Numbered from the stretch's first letter, positions 1-9,751 are shown. The stretch: 64,000 nucleotides of DNA from Opitutaceae bacterium (GCA_030693515.1 JAUYAK010000117.1:56438-120437); one strand, 5' to 3'. A program made the numbers and translations. The notes: generated by a model not told the origin, from the sequence alone.

Positions 1-990
1 ATGAATTTCGCCGTCATCGGTGCGGGCGCGTGGGGCACGGCGTTTGCCCTGCACTTGGCGCGCCTCGGCCGGGGCGTCACCCTCGTGCCGCGCCGCGAGG
101 CCCACGCCACCGAGCTGATCGCCCGGCGTGAAAATGCCGACTACCTCCCTGGGATCCCGCTGCCACCCGCGATCCGCATCACCGCCGATCTCGCGGCGGC
201 AACCGCGGCGGCCGATGTCATCTTGCTCGCCTGCCCCGCGCAGGCCCTGCGCGAGACCTGCGCGCGCGTGGGCGCCGCCAAAATGGTCGTAAGCCTGGCC
301 AAGGGTCTCGAAGTCGGCACGCACCTGCGTCCCTCCGAGGTGATTGCGGCCACGCTGCCGGACGCCGCCGCGGGCGCACTCACGGGGCCGACCAACGCCC
401 TCGGTGTCGCCCGCGGCGACCCTTCCGCCATGGTGCTCGCGACGGCCGGGACCGGCGCGGAGGCCCTGCAGGCCGCGCTCAGCGGGCCGGCCCTGCGCAT
501 CTACACCAGCGACGATCTCGCCGGCGTGGAATTCGGCGGCTGCCTGAAAAACATCTACGCGATCGCGGCCGGCTGCAGCGACGGCCTCAAGCTCGGCGAC
601 AACACCAAGGCCGCCCTCCTCACCCGCGCGCTCGCCGAGATGGTGCGCGTGGGCGCGGCGCTCGGCGCGCGCGCGGAGACGTTCTACGGCCTCAGCGGCT
701 TCGGCGATCTCGTTGCCACCTGCTACGGCGGCTGGAGTCGCAACCGGGAGTTCGGCCAGCACATTGGCGAAGGCCGGAGCGTGGCCGAGCTGCTCGCCGG
801 TCGTCGCACGGTCGTCGAAGGCTACAAGACCGCCGAATCCTTCGCCGAGCTGTGCGCGCAGCGCCAAATCGACGCCCCGATTCTGCGCGAGGTGCGCGCC
901 ATCCTCGTCGAAGGCAAGAAACCCGCCTCCGCCCTCGCCGCCCTGATGTCGCGCGAGCTGAAGCGCGAGCACGCCACCGCCCCGCGATGA
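1..990 (+). CDS. gpsA: NAD(P)-dependent glycerol-3-phosphate dehydrogenase
   Basis: Cytosolic enzyme that reduces dihydroxyacetone phosphate to sn-glycerol 3-phosphate, the backbone precursor of phospholipids. The 329-residue frame opens with a Rossmann dinucleotide-binding loop (GAGAWGTAFA, residues 8-17). It has the family motif GGCLKNIYAIAAG near residues 178-190, where the Lys is the expected catalytic residue, followed by GDNTKAALLTR. Length matches complete GpsA proteins, so base 1 is plausibly the true start, although the window edge hides any ribosome binding site. Its stop overlaps the next gene's start by four bases (ATGA, 987-990), so the two genes are translationally coupled. Confidence 0.95.
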   Translation: MNFAVIGAGAWGTAFALHLARLGRGVTLVPRREAHATELIARRENADYLPGIPLPPAIRITADLAAATAAADVILLACPAQALRETCARVGAAKMVVSLAKGLEVGTHLRPSEVIAATLPDAAAGALTGPTNALGVARGDPSAMVLATAGTGAEALQAALSGPALRIYTSDDLAGVEFGGCLKNIYAIAAGCSDGLKLGDNTKAALLTRALAEMVRVGAALGARAETFYGLSGFGDLVATCYGGWSRNREFGQHIGEGRSVAELLAGRRTVVEGYKTAESFAELCAQRQIDAPILREVRAILVEGKKPASALAALMSRELKREHATAPR

Positions 991-1907
991 GCCCGGCCGC
1001 GGGAGGCGTCGCCGTCTTCGGCAGCCTCAACCTTGATCTCTGCCTGGAGGTGCCGGCGCTGCCGCGCCCGGGACACACCGTGATCGCCACCCGCGCGCAA
1101 CGGCAGTTTGGCGGCAAGGGCGCCAATCAAGCCGTGGCGGCCGCCCGCCAAGGCGCGCGTGTGACGATGGTCGGCGCGATCGGCGACGACGCCGCGGGTC
1201 AGGCCTACCGGGCGCACCTCGCGCGCGAAGGTATCACCCTTGATGCCCTCGCGACCGTGGGCGGCGCGGCCACGGGCACCGCGCACATCTGCGTCGATCC
1301 CCAGGGCGAAAACCAAATCGCGGTCGATCCGGGAGCCAACGCCCGTCTCACGACCGCGGCCCTCGTCCACGCCCTGTCCGGCGCCGCGGTGCTGCTCACC
1401 CAGCTCGAGTGCCCGTTGGCGGAGACCGTGCGAGCGCTCCAGCTCGCAAGCGCCGCGGGCGTTCGCACCCTGCTCAACGCCGCCCCCGCCGCGGCCGATT
1501 TCCCGTGGGGCACCCTGGCGATCGACACCATGATCGTAAACGAGCACGAGTGCCGTGAGTGCTTTGCCCACCCGCCGGCCGCGATGTCGAGCTGGTCGGC
1601 CCCGCAACGCCGCGCATTTTTCACCACCCACCGAATCAGCCATCTGATCGTGACCCAGGGCGCGGAGCCAACGCTCTTCTTCCGTCCGGAGACCGTGACA
1701 TCGGTGCCGACCCATCCCGTGCAACCACGCGACACCGTCGGCGCAGGCGACACCTTCTGCGGCGCGCTCGCGGCGGAACTCGCCGCGGGCCGCGACTGGC
1801 CGGCCGCATTGCGCTACGCCAACATCGCCGCCGCGCTCTCCACGCTCGCGGTCGGCGCGCAGACCGCGATGCCGCTCCGCGCCGAGGTCGACGCCGTGCT
1901 GCGGTAG
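987..1907 (+). CDS. rbsK: Ribokinase-like PfkB family sugar kinase
   Basis: Probably phosphorylates ribose (or a similar pentose) with ATP at O5. The 306-residue product has the PfkB layout: an N-terminal FGSLNLDL strand, the substrate-binding GGKGANQAVAAARQGA segment near residues 38-53, and the C-terminal signature DTVGAGDTFCGALAAEL near residues 249-265, whose second Asp is the catalytic base. The ATG at 987 sits in the ATGA overlap with gpsA, which fixes the start; the open frame continues upstream only as antisense-like noise inside gpsA. No ribose transporter is nearby, so the exact sugar is inferred from the ribokinase-type motifs. Confidence 0.88.
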   Translation: MSPAAGGVAVFGSLNLDLCLEVPALPRPGHTVIATRAQRQFGGKGANQAVAAARQGARVTMVGAIGDDAAGQAYRAHLAREGITLDALATVGGAATGTAHICVDPQGENQIAVDPGANARLTTAALVHALSGAAVLLTQLECPLAETVRALQLASAAGVRTLLNAAPAAADFPWGTLAIDTMIVNEHECRECFAHPPAAMSSWSAPQRRAFFTTHRISHLIVTQGAEPTLFFRPETVTSVPTHPVQPRDTVGAGDTFCGALAAELAAGRDWPAALRYANIAAALSTLAVGAQTAMPLRAEVDAVLR

Positions 1908-1928
1908 GGCGCGGACCGTTCCGCGCCC
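1907..1928. terminator. Hairpin after ribokinase, convergent intergenic region
   Basis: A 9-bp perfect GC stem (1907-1915 with 1920-1928) with a CCGT loop begins at the last base of the ribokinase stop codon. It lies between convergent genes and has no U tract, so it may be a stem-type or bidirectional terminator. Confidence 0.5.
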
Positions 1929-1944
1929 CTCGATTCCCCGATCC

Positions 1945-1966
1945 GGCGGCGAGCGGAGTCGCCGCC
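1945..1966. terminator. Second hairpin, next to the symporter stop
   Basis: An 8-bp stem (GGCGGCGA at 1945-1952 pairing with TCGCCGCC at 1959-1966) lies just before the minus-strand symporter stop at 1972. With the 1907-1928 hairpin it fills the convergent gap and probably ends transcription from the minus strand. Confidence 0.45.
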
Positions 1967-1971
1967 CTGCC

Positions 1972-3810
1972 TCAGTGCCCGGCGCCCGCCTGGTGCTCTT
2001 GGATGTATTCCTGTTTCAATCCCAGCTTCTCGGGCGCGTGGAGCACGAGCATCTTCATGCGGATATCGGCCGGCACCTGCGCAGCCGTCGCCTTGGAGAC
2101 GACGATCATCAAGCCGATCGCAAGCGGCACGGTCCAGATGGCGGGCTGTTCGCAGAGGATACGGAGCAACGGATGCTCGGCCCAGAAGGCGTTGAGGGGC
2201 GCGAAGCCGGCGAACACTTTCCCCATCGGGCCCTTGTCGAGCGCCAGCGTGCCGAGGTTGGTCAGCGCGGCGGCGCCAAGGGCGCACAGGCCACCGGTCA
2301 GCATGCCGATCGCGGCGCCCTTCATCGTCATACCCCGCCACCAGACGCTCATGAAGAGCAGCGGGAAATAACTCGCCGCCGCAATCGCGAAGGCCTGCCC
2401 GACCATGAAGTTGATTTCCAGCGGTTCGACGAAGCACCCGAGCCCGATCGCGACGCCTCCGATGATCACCGCCGCGATCTTGAAGGCCGCGAGCCGCTCC
2501 TGCGGCGACGATTTCGGTCGCAGCATCCGGCCATAGACATCGTGGGCGAGCGCGCCCGTCATGGAGACGAGCAGGCCGCTGAACGTGCTCATGAACGCCG
2601 CAAACGCCCCCGCGCAAGTGATGCCGCTGAGGATCGAGCCCAGCACGCCGGCATTGCCGGTGAGCAGGGTGGGCAGCTCCAACACGACCTTGTCGGTGCC
2701 CTTGGCGCCGACACCCGAGTAGAGCTCGGGCATGAGATTGCGCCCGATCGCGCCGAAGACCGGCGGGAAAACGTAGAACACACCGATCAAAATCATCACC
2801 CACATTGTGGTGCGCTTGGCGGCGACACCATCGGGATTGGTGTAGAACCGCACCAGGATGTGCGGCAGGCCGGCGGTCCCGCAGACGAGCGCGATGATCA
2901 GCGAGTAGGTATAGAGTAGCGAATAAGGCTTCTGGTGCTCGGCGAGGTAGGCGGCGCGCTGCTCGACGGGGAGCGCGGCGGCGGCGGCGTTGACGGCCTT
3001 GGTGGTGAGCGGCCCGAACGGCGCGACCCAGACCTCGTCCTTCGGGGCTTTTTCGACGAGCGGCTTGCGAACGGTGTTGTCGGCGAGCGTCGTGACGGGC
3101 GCGGCGGTTTCGCCGGGGGCCTTGTTGGCCCCGATGTGGCCGTTGTAGAAGCCGACCACCGACATCAGCACAAAAACCGGCACACTGATCGCGAACATCT
3201 TGATCCAATACTGGAACGCCTGCACGAGCGTGATGCCCTTCATGCCGCCGAGCGACACATTGAAGGTGATGACGGCTCCGACCACCACGACGCCGACCCA
3301 ATAGGGCATGCCGGGGAAAATGTAGGACAGCGTCACACCCGCGCCCTTCATCTGCGGCATCGTGTAGAAAAACCCGATGAACAGCACGAAACACACGGCG
3401 ATCTTGCGGAACAGCGGCGAGTCAAACCGGCCCTCGGCGAAATCCGGAATCGTGTAGGCCCCGAAGCGCCGCAGCGGCCCCGCGATAAATAGCAGCAGGA
3501 ACAGGTAGCCGCAGGCGTAACAGACCGGATACCACAGCGCGTCGTAGCCGCTCGACATCACCATGCCGGCGACGCCCATGAACGACGCCGCCGAAAGATA
3601 TTCGCCGGAGATCGCGGAGGCGTTCCAGCCCACCGACACGGAGCGGCCTGCGACGAAGAAGTCGCTCGCCGTCTTCGAGGTCTTCGCGGAGCGGAAGCCC
3701 ATCCAGATCGTGACGGCCACGGTGACGAGCGAGAAGGCCAGGATCCACGGATCGACCCGCTCGAGCGCAGCGAGCGGCATGGCGGCACTGGAAAAGAGAG
3801 CGGTCTTCAT
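1972..3810 (-). CDS. actP: Cation/acetate symporter (SSS family)
   Basis: Sodium:solute symporter of the inner membrane, most like ActP, which imports acetate and other short monocarboxylates. The 612-residue protein has many hydrophobic segments, the early motif DFFVAGRSVSVGWNASAISGEYLSAASFMG (residues about 50-79, interrupted here only for description), and the Na+-site-like GGMKGITLVQAFQYW near residue 188. A soluble insert near residues 225-290 lies between two membrane segments, as in other bacterial ActP proteins. It follows a DUF485 gene with a four-base overlap, the usual yjcH-actP arrangement. No acetyl-CoA synthetase gene is present in the window. Confidence 0.9.
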   Translation of the reverse strand: MKTALFSSAAMPLAALERVDPWILAFSLVTVAVTIWMGFRSAKTSKTASDFFVAGRSVSVGWNASAISGEYLSAASFMGVAGMVMSSGYDALWYPVCYACGYLFLLLFIAGPLRRFGAYTIPDFAEGRFDSPLFRKIAVCFVLFIGFFYTMPQMKGAGVTLSYIFPGMPYWVGVVVVGAVITFNVSLGGMKGITLVQAFQYWIKMFAISVPVFVLMSVVGFYNGHIGANKAPGETAAPVTTLADNTVRKPLVEKAPKDEVWVAPFGPLTTKAVNAAAAALPVEQRAAYLAEHQKPYSLLYTYSLIIALVCGTAGLPHILVRFYTNPDGVAAKRTTMWVMILIGVFYVFPPVFGAIGRNLMPELYSGVGAKGTDKVVLELPTLLTGNAGVLGSILSGITCAGAFAAFMSTFSGLLVSMTGALAHDVYGRMLRPKSSPQERLAAFKIAAVIIGGVAIGLGCFVEPLEINFMVGQAFAIAAASYFPLLFMSVWWRGMTMKGAAIGMLTGGLCALGAAALTNLGTLALDKGPMGKVFAGFAPLNAFWAEHPLLRILCEQPAIWTVPLAIGLMIVVSKATAAQVPADIRMKMLVLHAPEKLGLKQEYIQEHQAGAGH

Positions 3811-4139
3811 GGATCAGCCCGCTCCTTTCCGCGACGCGCCTGCTCGGCTTGGGCGACCTCATCCTCCTCGAGCGCGATCGAGCGCTTGATGAAGGCATAG
3901 GAGATGATCCAGACGAACGGAAAAAACAGCACGCCCAGGATGAGCCAGCTCAGTGTGAAACCCGCGACGCGGGTCGCCATCAGTGCGGGCGCAAAGTAGT
4001 TCAGGAGCGGCAGACCGATGAGCGCGACGAGGAAGGTCGCCGCGCAGGCGATCGAGAGGCCGAGTTGCCGGCGCATAAGCGAACGCAGAAACGACTCGCT
4101 GTGCACCACATCGTCGTGGGCGGGGGGCGTTGGGGGCAT
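3807..4139 (-). CDS. yjcH: DUF485 (YjcH-like) small membrane protein
   Basis: A 110-residue protein with two predicted membrane helices (residues about 28-50 and 63-85) and a charged C-terminus. DUF485 proteins are typically encoded directly upstream of ActP symporters and are assumed to assist them; the biochemical role is unknown. The stop overlaps the actP start (ATGA, 3807-3810), so this is the first gene of a two-gene unit transcribed leftward. The divergent gene to its right is a PHP phosphatase, with about 130 bp of shared upstream region. Confidence 0.85.
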   Translation of the reverse strand: MPPTPPAHDDVVHSESFLRSLMRRQLGLSIACAATFLVALIGLPLLNYFAPALMATRVAGFTLSWLILGVLFFPFVWIISYAFIKRSIALEEDEVAQAEQARRGKERADP

Positions 4140-4270
4140 GAGAACGCCGAGATTGGGAACGAGGTCCGCCCGCGCAAGCCCGCCGACAGGGAAAGTGCGA
4201 CGGCCGATCGGGTGCGAGCCGCGACTTGCACCTGCCGCGGAATGCGCGAATCATAGCCTTTCCTATTGCC

Positions 4271-5098
4271 ATGCCGTCCGCCGCCGCGCCGATCCTCTAC
4301 GAGATGCACTCGCACACTCCGCTGTGCAAACACGCGCGCGGCGAACCCGAGGCCTACGCCGCCGTCGCCGAGGCCCGCGGATTGAAGGGCATCGTCATCA
4401 CCTGCCATTGCCCTCTGCCCGACGGCATCTCCCACGCCGTGCGCATGAGCCCGGAGCAATACGGGGACTACGTCGATCTGGTCGCCCGGGCGCGGGACAA
4501 GTTTGCCGGACGGGTCGATGTGCGGCTCGGGCTCGAGAGCGACTTCTACCCCGGCGTCGAGCCGTGGCTGGAAAAACTCCACGCCCGCGTGCCACTGCAT
4601 CATGTGCTCGGCTCCGTTCACACCCAAGTGCCGGATTACCGCGGACGCTACTTCAACGGGGACTACTTCGCCTACCAGCAGACCTATTTCGATCACCTCG
4701 CGCAGTCGGCGGAGACGGGGCTCTTCGACACCCTCGCCCATCCCGATCTCGTGAAGAACGAGGCCCCTGAGGAGTGGCACTTTGCGCGCATCGAGCCCTT
4801 CATCCTGCGCGCGCTCGATCGCATCGCCAAGACCGGCGTCGCGATGGAACTCAACACCTCCGGCGTGAACAAGGCGCTCCCCGAGATGAACCCCGGCGAC
4901 CGCATCCTCGCGCACATCCGCGAGCGCGGCATCCCGGTGGTGATCGGAGCCGATGCTCACCGGCCCGAGCGCGTCGGTGATGGCTACGCGGTCGCGTTGC
5001 GCCGGCTCGAAGCCGTCGGCTTTCGCGAGGTGAGCTTCTTCCTTGATCGCCAGCGGCAGACCGCGCCCATCGCGGCGGCGCTGGCCTCGCTGAGGTAG
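4271..5098 (+). CDS. hisJ: Histidinol-phosphatase, PHP family
   Basis: Predicted metal-dependent phosphatase that dephosphorylates L-histidinol phosphate in histidine biosynthesis. The 275-residue protein starts with the PHP metal motif EMHSHTPLCKHARG (residues about 11-24) and has further likely ligands in TCHCPLPDG, GLESDFYPG, GSVHTQV, DTLAHPDL and the C-terminal GADAHRPERVG. The ATG at 4271 is preferred because translation from it begins right before the PHP core; a further upstream ATG at 4226 would add 15 residues. No other his genes are nearby. A generic PHP phosphoesterase is the alternative. Confidence 0.82.
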   Translation: MPSAAAPILYEMHSHTPLCKHARGEPEAYAAVAEARGLKGIVITCHCPLPDGISHAVRMSPEQYGDYVDLVARARDKFAGRVDVRLGLESDFYPGVEPWLEKLHARVPLHHVLGSVHTQVPDYRGRYFNGDYFAYQQTYFDHLAQSAETGLFDTLAHPDLVKNEAPEEWHFARIEPFILRALDRIAKTGVAMELNTSGVNKALPEMNPGDRILAHIRERGIPVVIGADAHRPERVGDGYAVALRRLEAVGFREVSFFLDRQRQTAPIAAALASLR

Positions 5099-5145
5099 GC
5101 CACGCGTTCTGCGGCTCGCAACTTAACCATCCCGTCACCTCCCCG

Positions 5146-5168
5146 CCACGGAGTCGTCACGACCGTGG
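5146..5168. other. Interrupted hairpin between hisJ and the TonB receptor
   Basis: CCACG (5146-5150) pairs with CGTGG (5164-5168) and GTCGT (5153-5157) pairs with ACGAC (5159-5163), leaving a two-base GA bulge. It lies 48 bp after the hisJ stop and 100 bp before the receptor start, so it could be a terminator for hisJ or structure in the receptor leader. No known riboswitch core was recognised. Confidence 0.35.
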
Positions 5169-5268
5169 CAAGGATCGGGCGATGATCCAAAACGCCATCG
5201 ACACGCGCTGCGCTCACCGGGTAGTTACTTCCCGCGCGATATCCCCCGCGCCCGAACCTCGCCTCACC

Positions 5269-8075
5269 ATGCGTCTTCCCGTCCGCCTGTTCGCCTCTGG
5301 CCTTGCGGTGCTCGCGCTGGGCCACCTCGCCCCCGCGGCGACCGTCACCGGTCGCGTCCGCGACGCCGGCACCAGCTCCTACCTGCTCGGTGCCACCGTC
5401 AACCTGCGCGAACTCAGCCGCGACACGACCACCGGGCCGGACGGCAGCTTCGTTTTTAACGACGTGCCCGCCGGCACCTACACGCTCACGGCGGGCTTCC
5501 TCGGCTACGCCGACAAATCGGAGGCCCTGAGCGTCACCGCGGGCGGCGCGCGGCCCGTCGAATTCGCCCTCGCCTCCGAGATCACGAAGCTCGGCGCCTT
5601 TGTCGTCGAGGGCAACCGCGAGGGCCAGGCGCGTGCCCTCCAGCAGAAACGCACGGAGAACATGATCATGGACGCCGTCGCCGCCGATGCCGTCGGCAAG
5701 TTTCCCGATGGCAACGCCGCCGAGGCGCTGCGCCGCGTGCCCGGCGTCTCCCTCGAGATCGATCAAAGCGAGGGCCGCTTCGTCGTCATCCGCGGCATCG
5801 ATGCTTCGCTGAACAACGTCACGCTCAACGGCCAGCAAGTGGGCTCGCCCGCCGAGCAGGGCCGCCGCGGCATGTCGATGGACTCGGTGCCCGCCGATCT
5901 CATCTCGCGCCTCGAGGTGATCAAGGCCGTCACTCCCGACCGCGACCACAACGCCATCGGCGGCACCGTGAACATCGTCACGCAGAGCGCGTTTGATCGG
6001 GCGGAGTCGTTCGCCTTCGGCTCGTTCAGCGCGGGCTACAATGACTTCAGCGGCGAGTGGGGCTGGCGCGCCGCCAGCGCCACCTTTGGTCGCGTGCTCG
6101 ATGCGAAACGCACCTTGGGGATCGTCGCCGGCGTGAGCTACTCGCGCCGTGAATACGCTTCGCAGACCTCCGACGCCGTCGACTACTCGATCGTCAACGG
6201 CTTCTCCCGGCCAAAACGCAGGAATCGTTCGACTACGCGATCGAGCGCACGCGGCTCGGCGCCAACGTCGCGCTCGAATACCGCCCGCAGGAAGGGCAGC
6301 AGTTCTACGTCCGCGCCAATTTCAACGAATTCACCGACGAGGAAGGCCGGCAAAAGACCGGCTACAACTTCGCCCTCGGCACCCTCACGGCGCAGACCGC
6401 GACGAGCGGCACCTACAGCCAGGGCCGGGCGACCAAGGAATTCCGCGACTACAAGCAGAAGCACTTGATCGACGCGATCTCCATGGGCGGAAAGCACGAC
6501 CTCCCCGGCGACTTCCAGCTTGAGTGGAAGGCCGGCGATTCGACTGGCGAGCGCGACACGCCGCGCCGCGTCGATTGGGAATTTCGCTCCGCGGCCGGCG
6601 CGTTTCCCAACAGCTACGTGCTCGGCGGCGACTACCCGATCATCACGCCCAATGCCGCGTTCTACAACCCCGCCAACTATCCCTTCCGCCGCGTGCGCTT
6701 CCGCACCGATCTCGAACGTGAGGAGATCTTCTCCGGCCAGGTCGATCTGCGGCGCCCGGTGAGCTTCGGCAACGTGAACGGCTTTCTCAAGGCCGGTGGC
6801 AAGCAAGTGCGCAGCCAGAAGATCCAGGACCGCACCAATGTGAACTACAACCTCGCCGCCGGCGCCGCCAATGCGTTCACGCTTGCCGATGGCGGCATGG
6901 CGGGCCCGGAACCCGCTGACTACATGCGTGGGCGCTACCGCCTCGGCCCGACCCTCAACCTCGCCGCCGCGCAAGCCTACTACCGCGCCAATCCCGGTCG
7001 TTTCGCCTTCGACGCCGCGACCACGCTCAACAACTCCCTCTCCGCCGACTTCGACGCCGAGGAGGAAGTCACCTCGGCCTACGGCATGGCCAGCCTCAAC
7101 CTCACGCCGCAGCTCAACTTCCTCGGCGGCCTGCGGATCGAACGCACCGAGGCCTATTATGCCGGCAACGAACTACTCTCGCGCGCCGGTGTATTCACCG
7201 GTTTTAACCGTGTCGTCATCCCGCGCAGCTACAACAAGGCATTGCCGGGCCTGCACCTGAACTGGCGCCCCAACAAGCAAGTCGCCCTCCGCGCCGCCTG
7301 GACCAACACCTACGGCCGCACCAACTACACCGACCTCGCGCCGCGAAACGTGCTCGACGACATCGACCTCGGCGGCGGGATCTTCGAGGGCTCGCTCTCC
7401 TCGGGGAACCCGCAACTGAAGCCCTTCGAGTCGCGCAACCTCGATGTCGCCGCGGAGTATTACCTGCCGTCCGCCGGCATCATCTCGGTCGGCCTCTTCC
7501 GCAAGGACATCGAAAACCCCGTTTACCGCCGCGCGTTCACGCTCAACAACACCGTTTATAACGGCCGCACCTACCAGCGCCTCGGCATCTCGCGGCCCGA
7601 GAATGCCGGCGACGCGCGCGTGTCGGGCATCGAGTTCAACTACCAGCAGTTCTTCACCAAGCTACCCGGGGCGCTCGGCGGCCTGGGCGTGAGCTTCAAT
7701 TACACCAGGACGGATTCCTCCGTCACCGTCTTCGGTCGCACCGATACCCTGCCCTTCTTCAAGCAGTCCGACGAGATCGGCAACATCGCGCTCCTCTACG
7801 AGAAATACGGCCTCGAAGCCCGGGTCGCCCTCTCGTTCAACAGCGCCTACCTTGAGTCCGTCGGCACCACGCGGGCCAGCGACGAATACACCGACCGCCG
7901 CCGCCCGATCGACGTGAAGCTCAGCTACCGCATCAACCGGCAGCTGCGGGTCTTCGTGGACTGCCTCAATGTCGGCAAGGAACCACTGCGCACCTTTACC
8001 GGCGAACCCGGCCGCAACAGCGGCTACGAAATCTACTCGTGGAACGCCAACGTCGGTGTGAACTGGCGGCTCTAA
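5269..8075 (+). pseudogene. TonB-dependent receptor, frameshifted near 6211-6216
   Basis: Outer-membrane TonB-dependent receptor. From the ATG at 5269 there is a signal peptide (MRLPVRLFASGLAVLALG...), a carboxypeptidase-regulatory Ig-like domain (TGRVRDAGTSSYLLGATVNL onward), a plug domain (VGKFPDGNAAEALRRVPGVSLE, VVIRGIDASLNNVTLNGQQ, IGGTVNIVTQSAF) and a beta-barrel ending in NVGVNWRL. The frame breaks at about 6211-6216: upstream ends in DYSIVNGFSRP and the next frame resumes as KTQESFDYAIERTRLG, consistent with one lost base in the CCAAAA run. Restored length would be about 935 residues. The substrate is unknown; the PhoD neighbour hints at phosphorylated compounds. Whether the shift is biological or a sequencing error is not decidable here. 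Confidence 0.85.
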
Positions 8076-8081
8076 TTCCAA

Positions 8082-8152
8082 GTAGGGCGGGTCTGTGACC
8101 CGCCCTTTCACGCCCAAAGTGTTCGACCAAGGCGGGTCACAGACCCGCCTTA
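8082..8152. repeat. Paired-hairpin palindromic repeat (REP-like), intergenic copy
   Basis: Two 10-bp hairpins face each other: AGGGCGGGTC-TGT-GACCCGCCCT (8084-8106) and AAGGCGGGTC-ACA-GACCCGCCTT (8129-8151), separated by 22 bases. The whole unit is itself an imperfect inverted repeat. It lies between the receptor and phoD and may also stop transcription. A second, diverged copy is inside the molybdoenzyme gene at 61424-61491. Confidence 0.85.
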
Positions 8153-8162
8153 CTTCATAAAA

Positions 8163-9746
8163 ATGCCTCCTACCCTCTTCCCCCTCCCCGGCGCCACCTC
8201 ACCTCTGAACCGCCGCACGTTCCTCGCCGGCAGCGCTTCCTTCGTCGCCGCCGCGCTGCTCTCCACCCGCGCGCGCGGCGCCACGGGCGCCGCGCCGAAG
8301 TTCACCGCCTACCCGTTTTCGCTCGGCGTCGCCTCCGGCGATCCGTTGCCGGATGGGATCGTGCTCTGGACGCGCCTCGCCCCCAAGCCGCGCGAACCCG
8401 GCGGCGGCCTCGCCCCCGAGCCGATCGAAGTCGCGTGGCAGATCGCGGAGGACGAGGCCATGACGCGCGTCGTCCAGCGTGGGACTGCCACGGCGAACCC
8501 TGCGTGGGCGCACGCCATCCATGTCGAGGTCTCCGGCCTCCAGCCGGCGCGCTGGTATTGGTATCAGTTCAAGGCCGGCAGCGAAGTCAGCCCCAAGGGC
8601 CGCACGCGCACCGCACCGGCGGCCGATACCTCGCCGGACCGCCTGCGCTTCGCCTTCGCCTCCTGCCAGAATTACGGGATCGGCTATTACACCGCCTACG
8701 AGCACATGGCGCGGGAGGACCTCGACCTCGTCGTGCATCTCGGCGACTACATCTACGAAAAAGGCGACAACGCCGGGTCGGTGCGCCCGCACGGCCAGAA
8801 GGAGATCTTCACGCTCGACGACTACCGCGAGCGCTACGCCATCTACAAATCCGATCCCGCGCTGCAAGCCATGCATGCGCAGGTCCCGTGGATCATGACG
8901 TGGGACGACCACGAGGTGAGCAACGATTATGCGGCCGCGATCGCCGAGAACCCTAAGCAGCAACCACGGGCGGAGTTCCTGAAGCGTCGCGCCGCCGCCT
9001 ATCAGGTCTATTTCGAGCACATGCCCCTGCGCCGTTCTGCGCTGCCGAAGGGTCCCGACATGCTGCTCTACCGCCGCCTCGGCTTCGGCCGCCTCGCGCA
9101 ATTTCACGTGCTCGACACCCGGCAATACCGCTCTGCCCAACTCAAGCCGCTCCGCCAGCCGCCCAGCGCCGCCCAGCTCGACCCGCAGCGCACCATCATG
9201 GGCGATCGCCAGCGCGAGTGGCTCTTCGACGGCCTCGCGCGCTCCGGCACCGCTTGGAATGTCCTCGCCCAGCAGGTCCCCGTCGGCCGCATCGATCGCG
9301 CGCCCGGCCCCGAAGTCGGCCTGAACATGGATAAGTGGCCCGGCTACGAATTCGAGCGCCGCCGCCTGCTGCGCCACCTGCACGATCGGAAAATCGCCAA
9401 CCCCGTCGTCATCACCGGCGACGTGCATTGCAACTGGGCCACCGAACTCCCCGCTGATTTCGATCAGCTCGACGGTCGCAGCGTGGGCGTCGAGTTCGTC
9501 GGCACTTCGATCACCTCGAAGGGCGACGGCACGGAGGCTCTGAAGGAAGCGGAAACGTTTCGCGGGAAGAATCCGTCCGCAAAATTCTTCAACGACGAAC
9601 GCGGCTACGTGAGCTGCGAGGTCACGCGCCAGGCGTGGCACACGCACTATCGCACCGTGCCCTTCGTCTCGCGGCGCGGCGCGCCGCTGCACACGCGCGC
9701 GAGCTTTGTCGTCGAGGCCGGCCGGTCGCAGCTCCAGCAAGCCTGA
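8163..9746 (+). CDS. phoD: PhoD-family alkaline phosphatase, Tat-exported
   Basis: Secreted phosphodiesterase/phosphomonoesterase of the PhoD metallophosphatase family. The 527-residue protein has a twin-arginine signal (LNRRTFLAG, residues about 16-24, then an alanine-rich hydrophobic stretch). An N-terminal domain follows (FSLGVASGDPLPDGIVLWTRL), then the phosphatase core with likely metal ligands in FAFASCQNYG, VVHLGDYIYEKG, MTWDDHEVSNDY and VITGDVHCNW. It sits behind the TonB receptor and upstream of a secreted protein on the same strand, so the three may form an organophosphate-related locus. No Pho box was recognised. Confidence 0.92.
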   Translation: MPPTLFPLPGATSPLNRRTFLAGSASFVAAALLSTRARGATGAAPKFTAYPFSLGVASGDPLPDGIVLWTRLAPKPREPGGGLAPEPIEVAWQIAEDEAMTRVVQRGTATANPAWAHAIHVEVSGLQPARWYWYQFKAGSEVSPKGRTRTAPAADTSPDRLRFAFASCQNYGIGYYTAYEHMAREDLDLVVHLGDYIYEKGDNAGSVRPHGQKEIFTLDDYRERYAIYKSDPALQAMHAQVPWIMTWDDHEVSNDYAAAIAENPKQQPRAEFLKRRAAAYQVYFEHMPLRRSALPKGPDMLLYRRLGFGRLAQFHVLDTRQYRSAQLKPLRQPPSAAQLDPQRTIMGDRQREWLFDGLARSGTAWNVLAQQVPVGRIDRAPGPEVGLNMDKWPGYEFERRRLLRHLHDRKIANPVVITGDVHCNWATELPADFDQLDGRSVGVEFVGTSITSKGDGTEALKEAETFRGKNPSAKFFNDERGYVSCEVTRQAWHTHYRTVPFVSRRGAPLHTRASFVVEAGRSQLQQA

Positions 9747-9751
9747 CCGCC

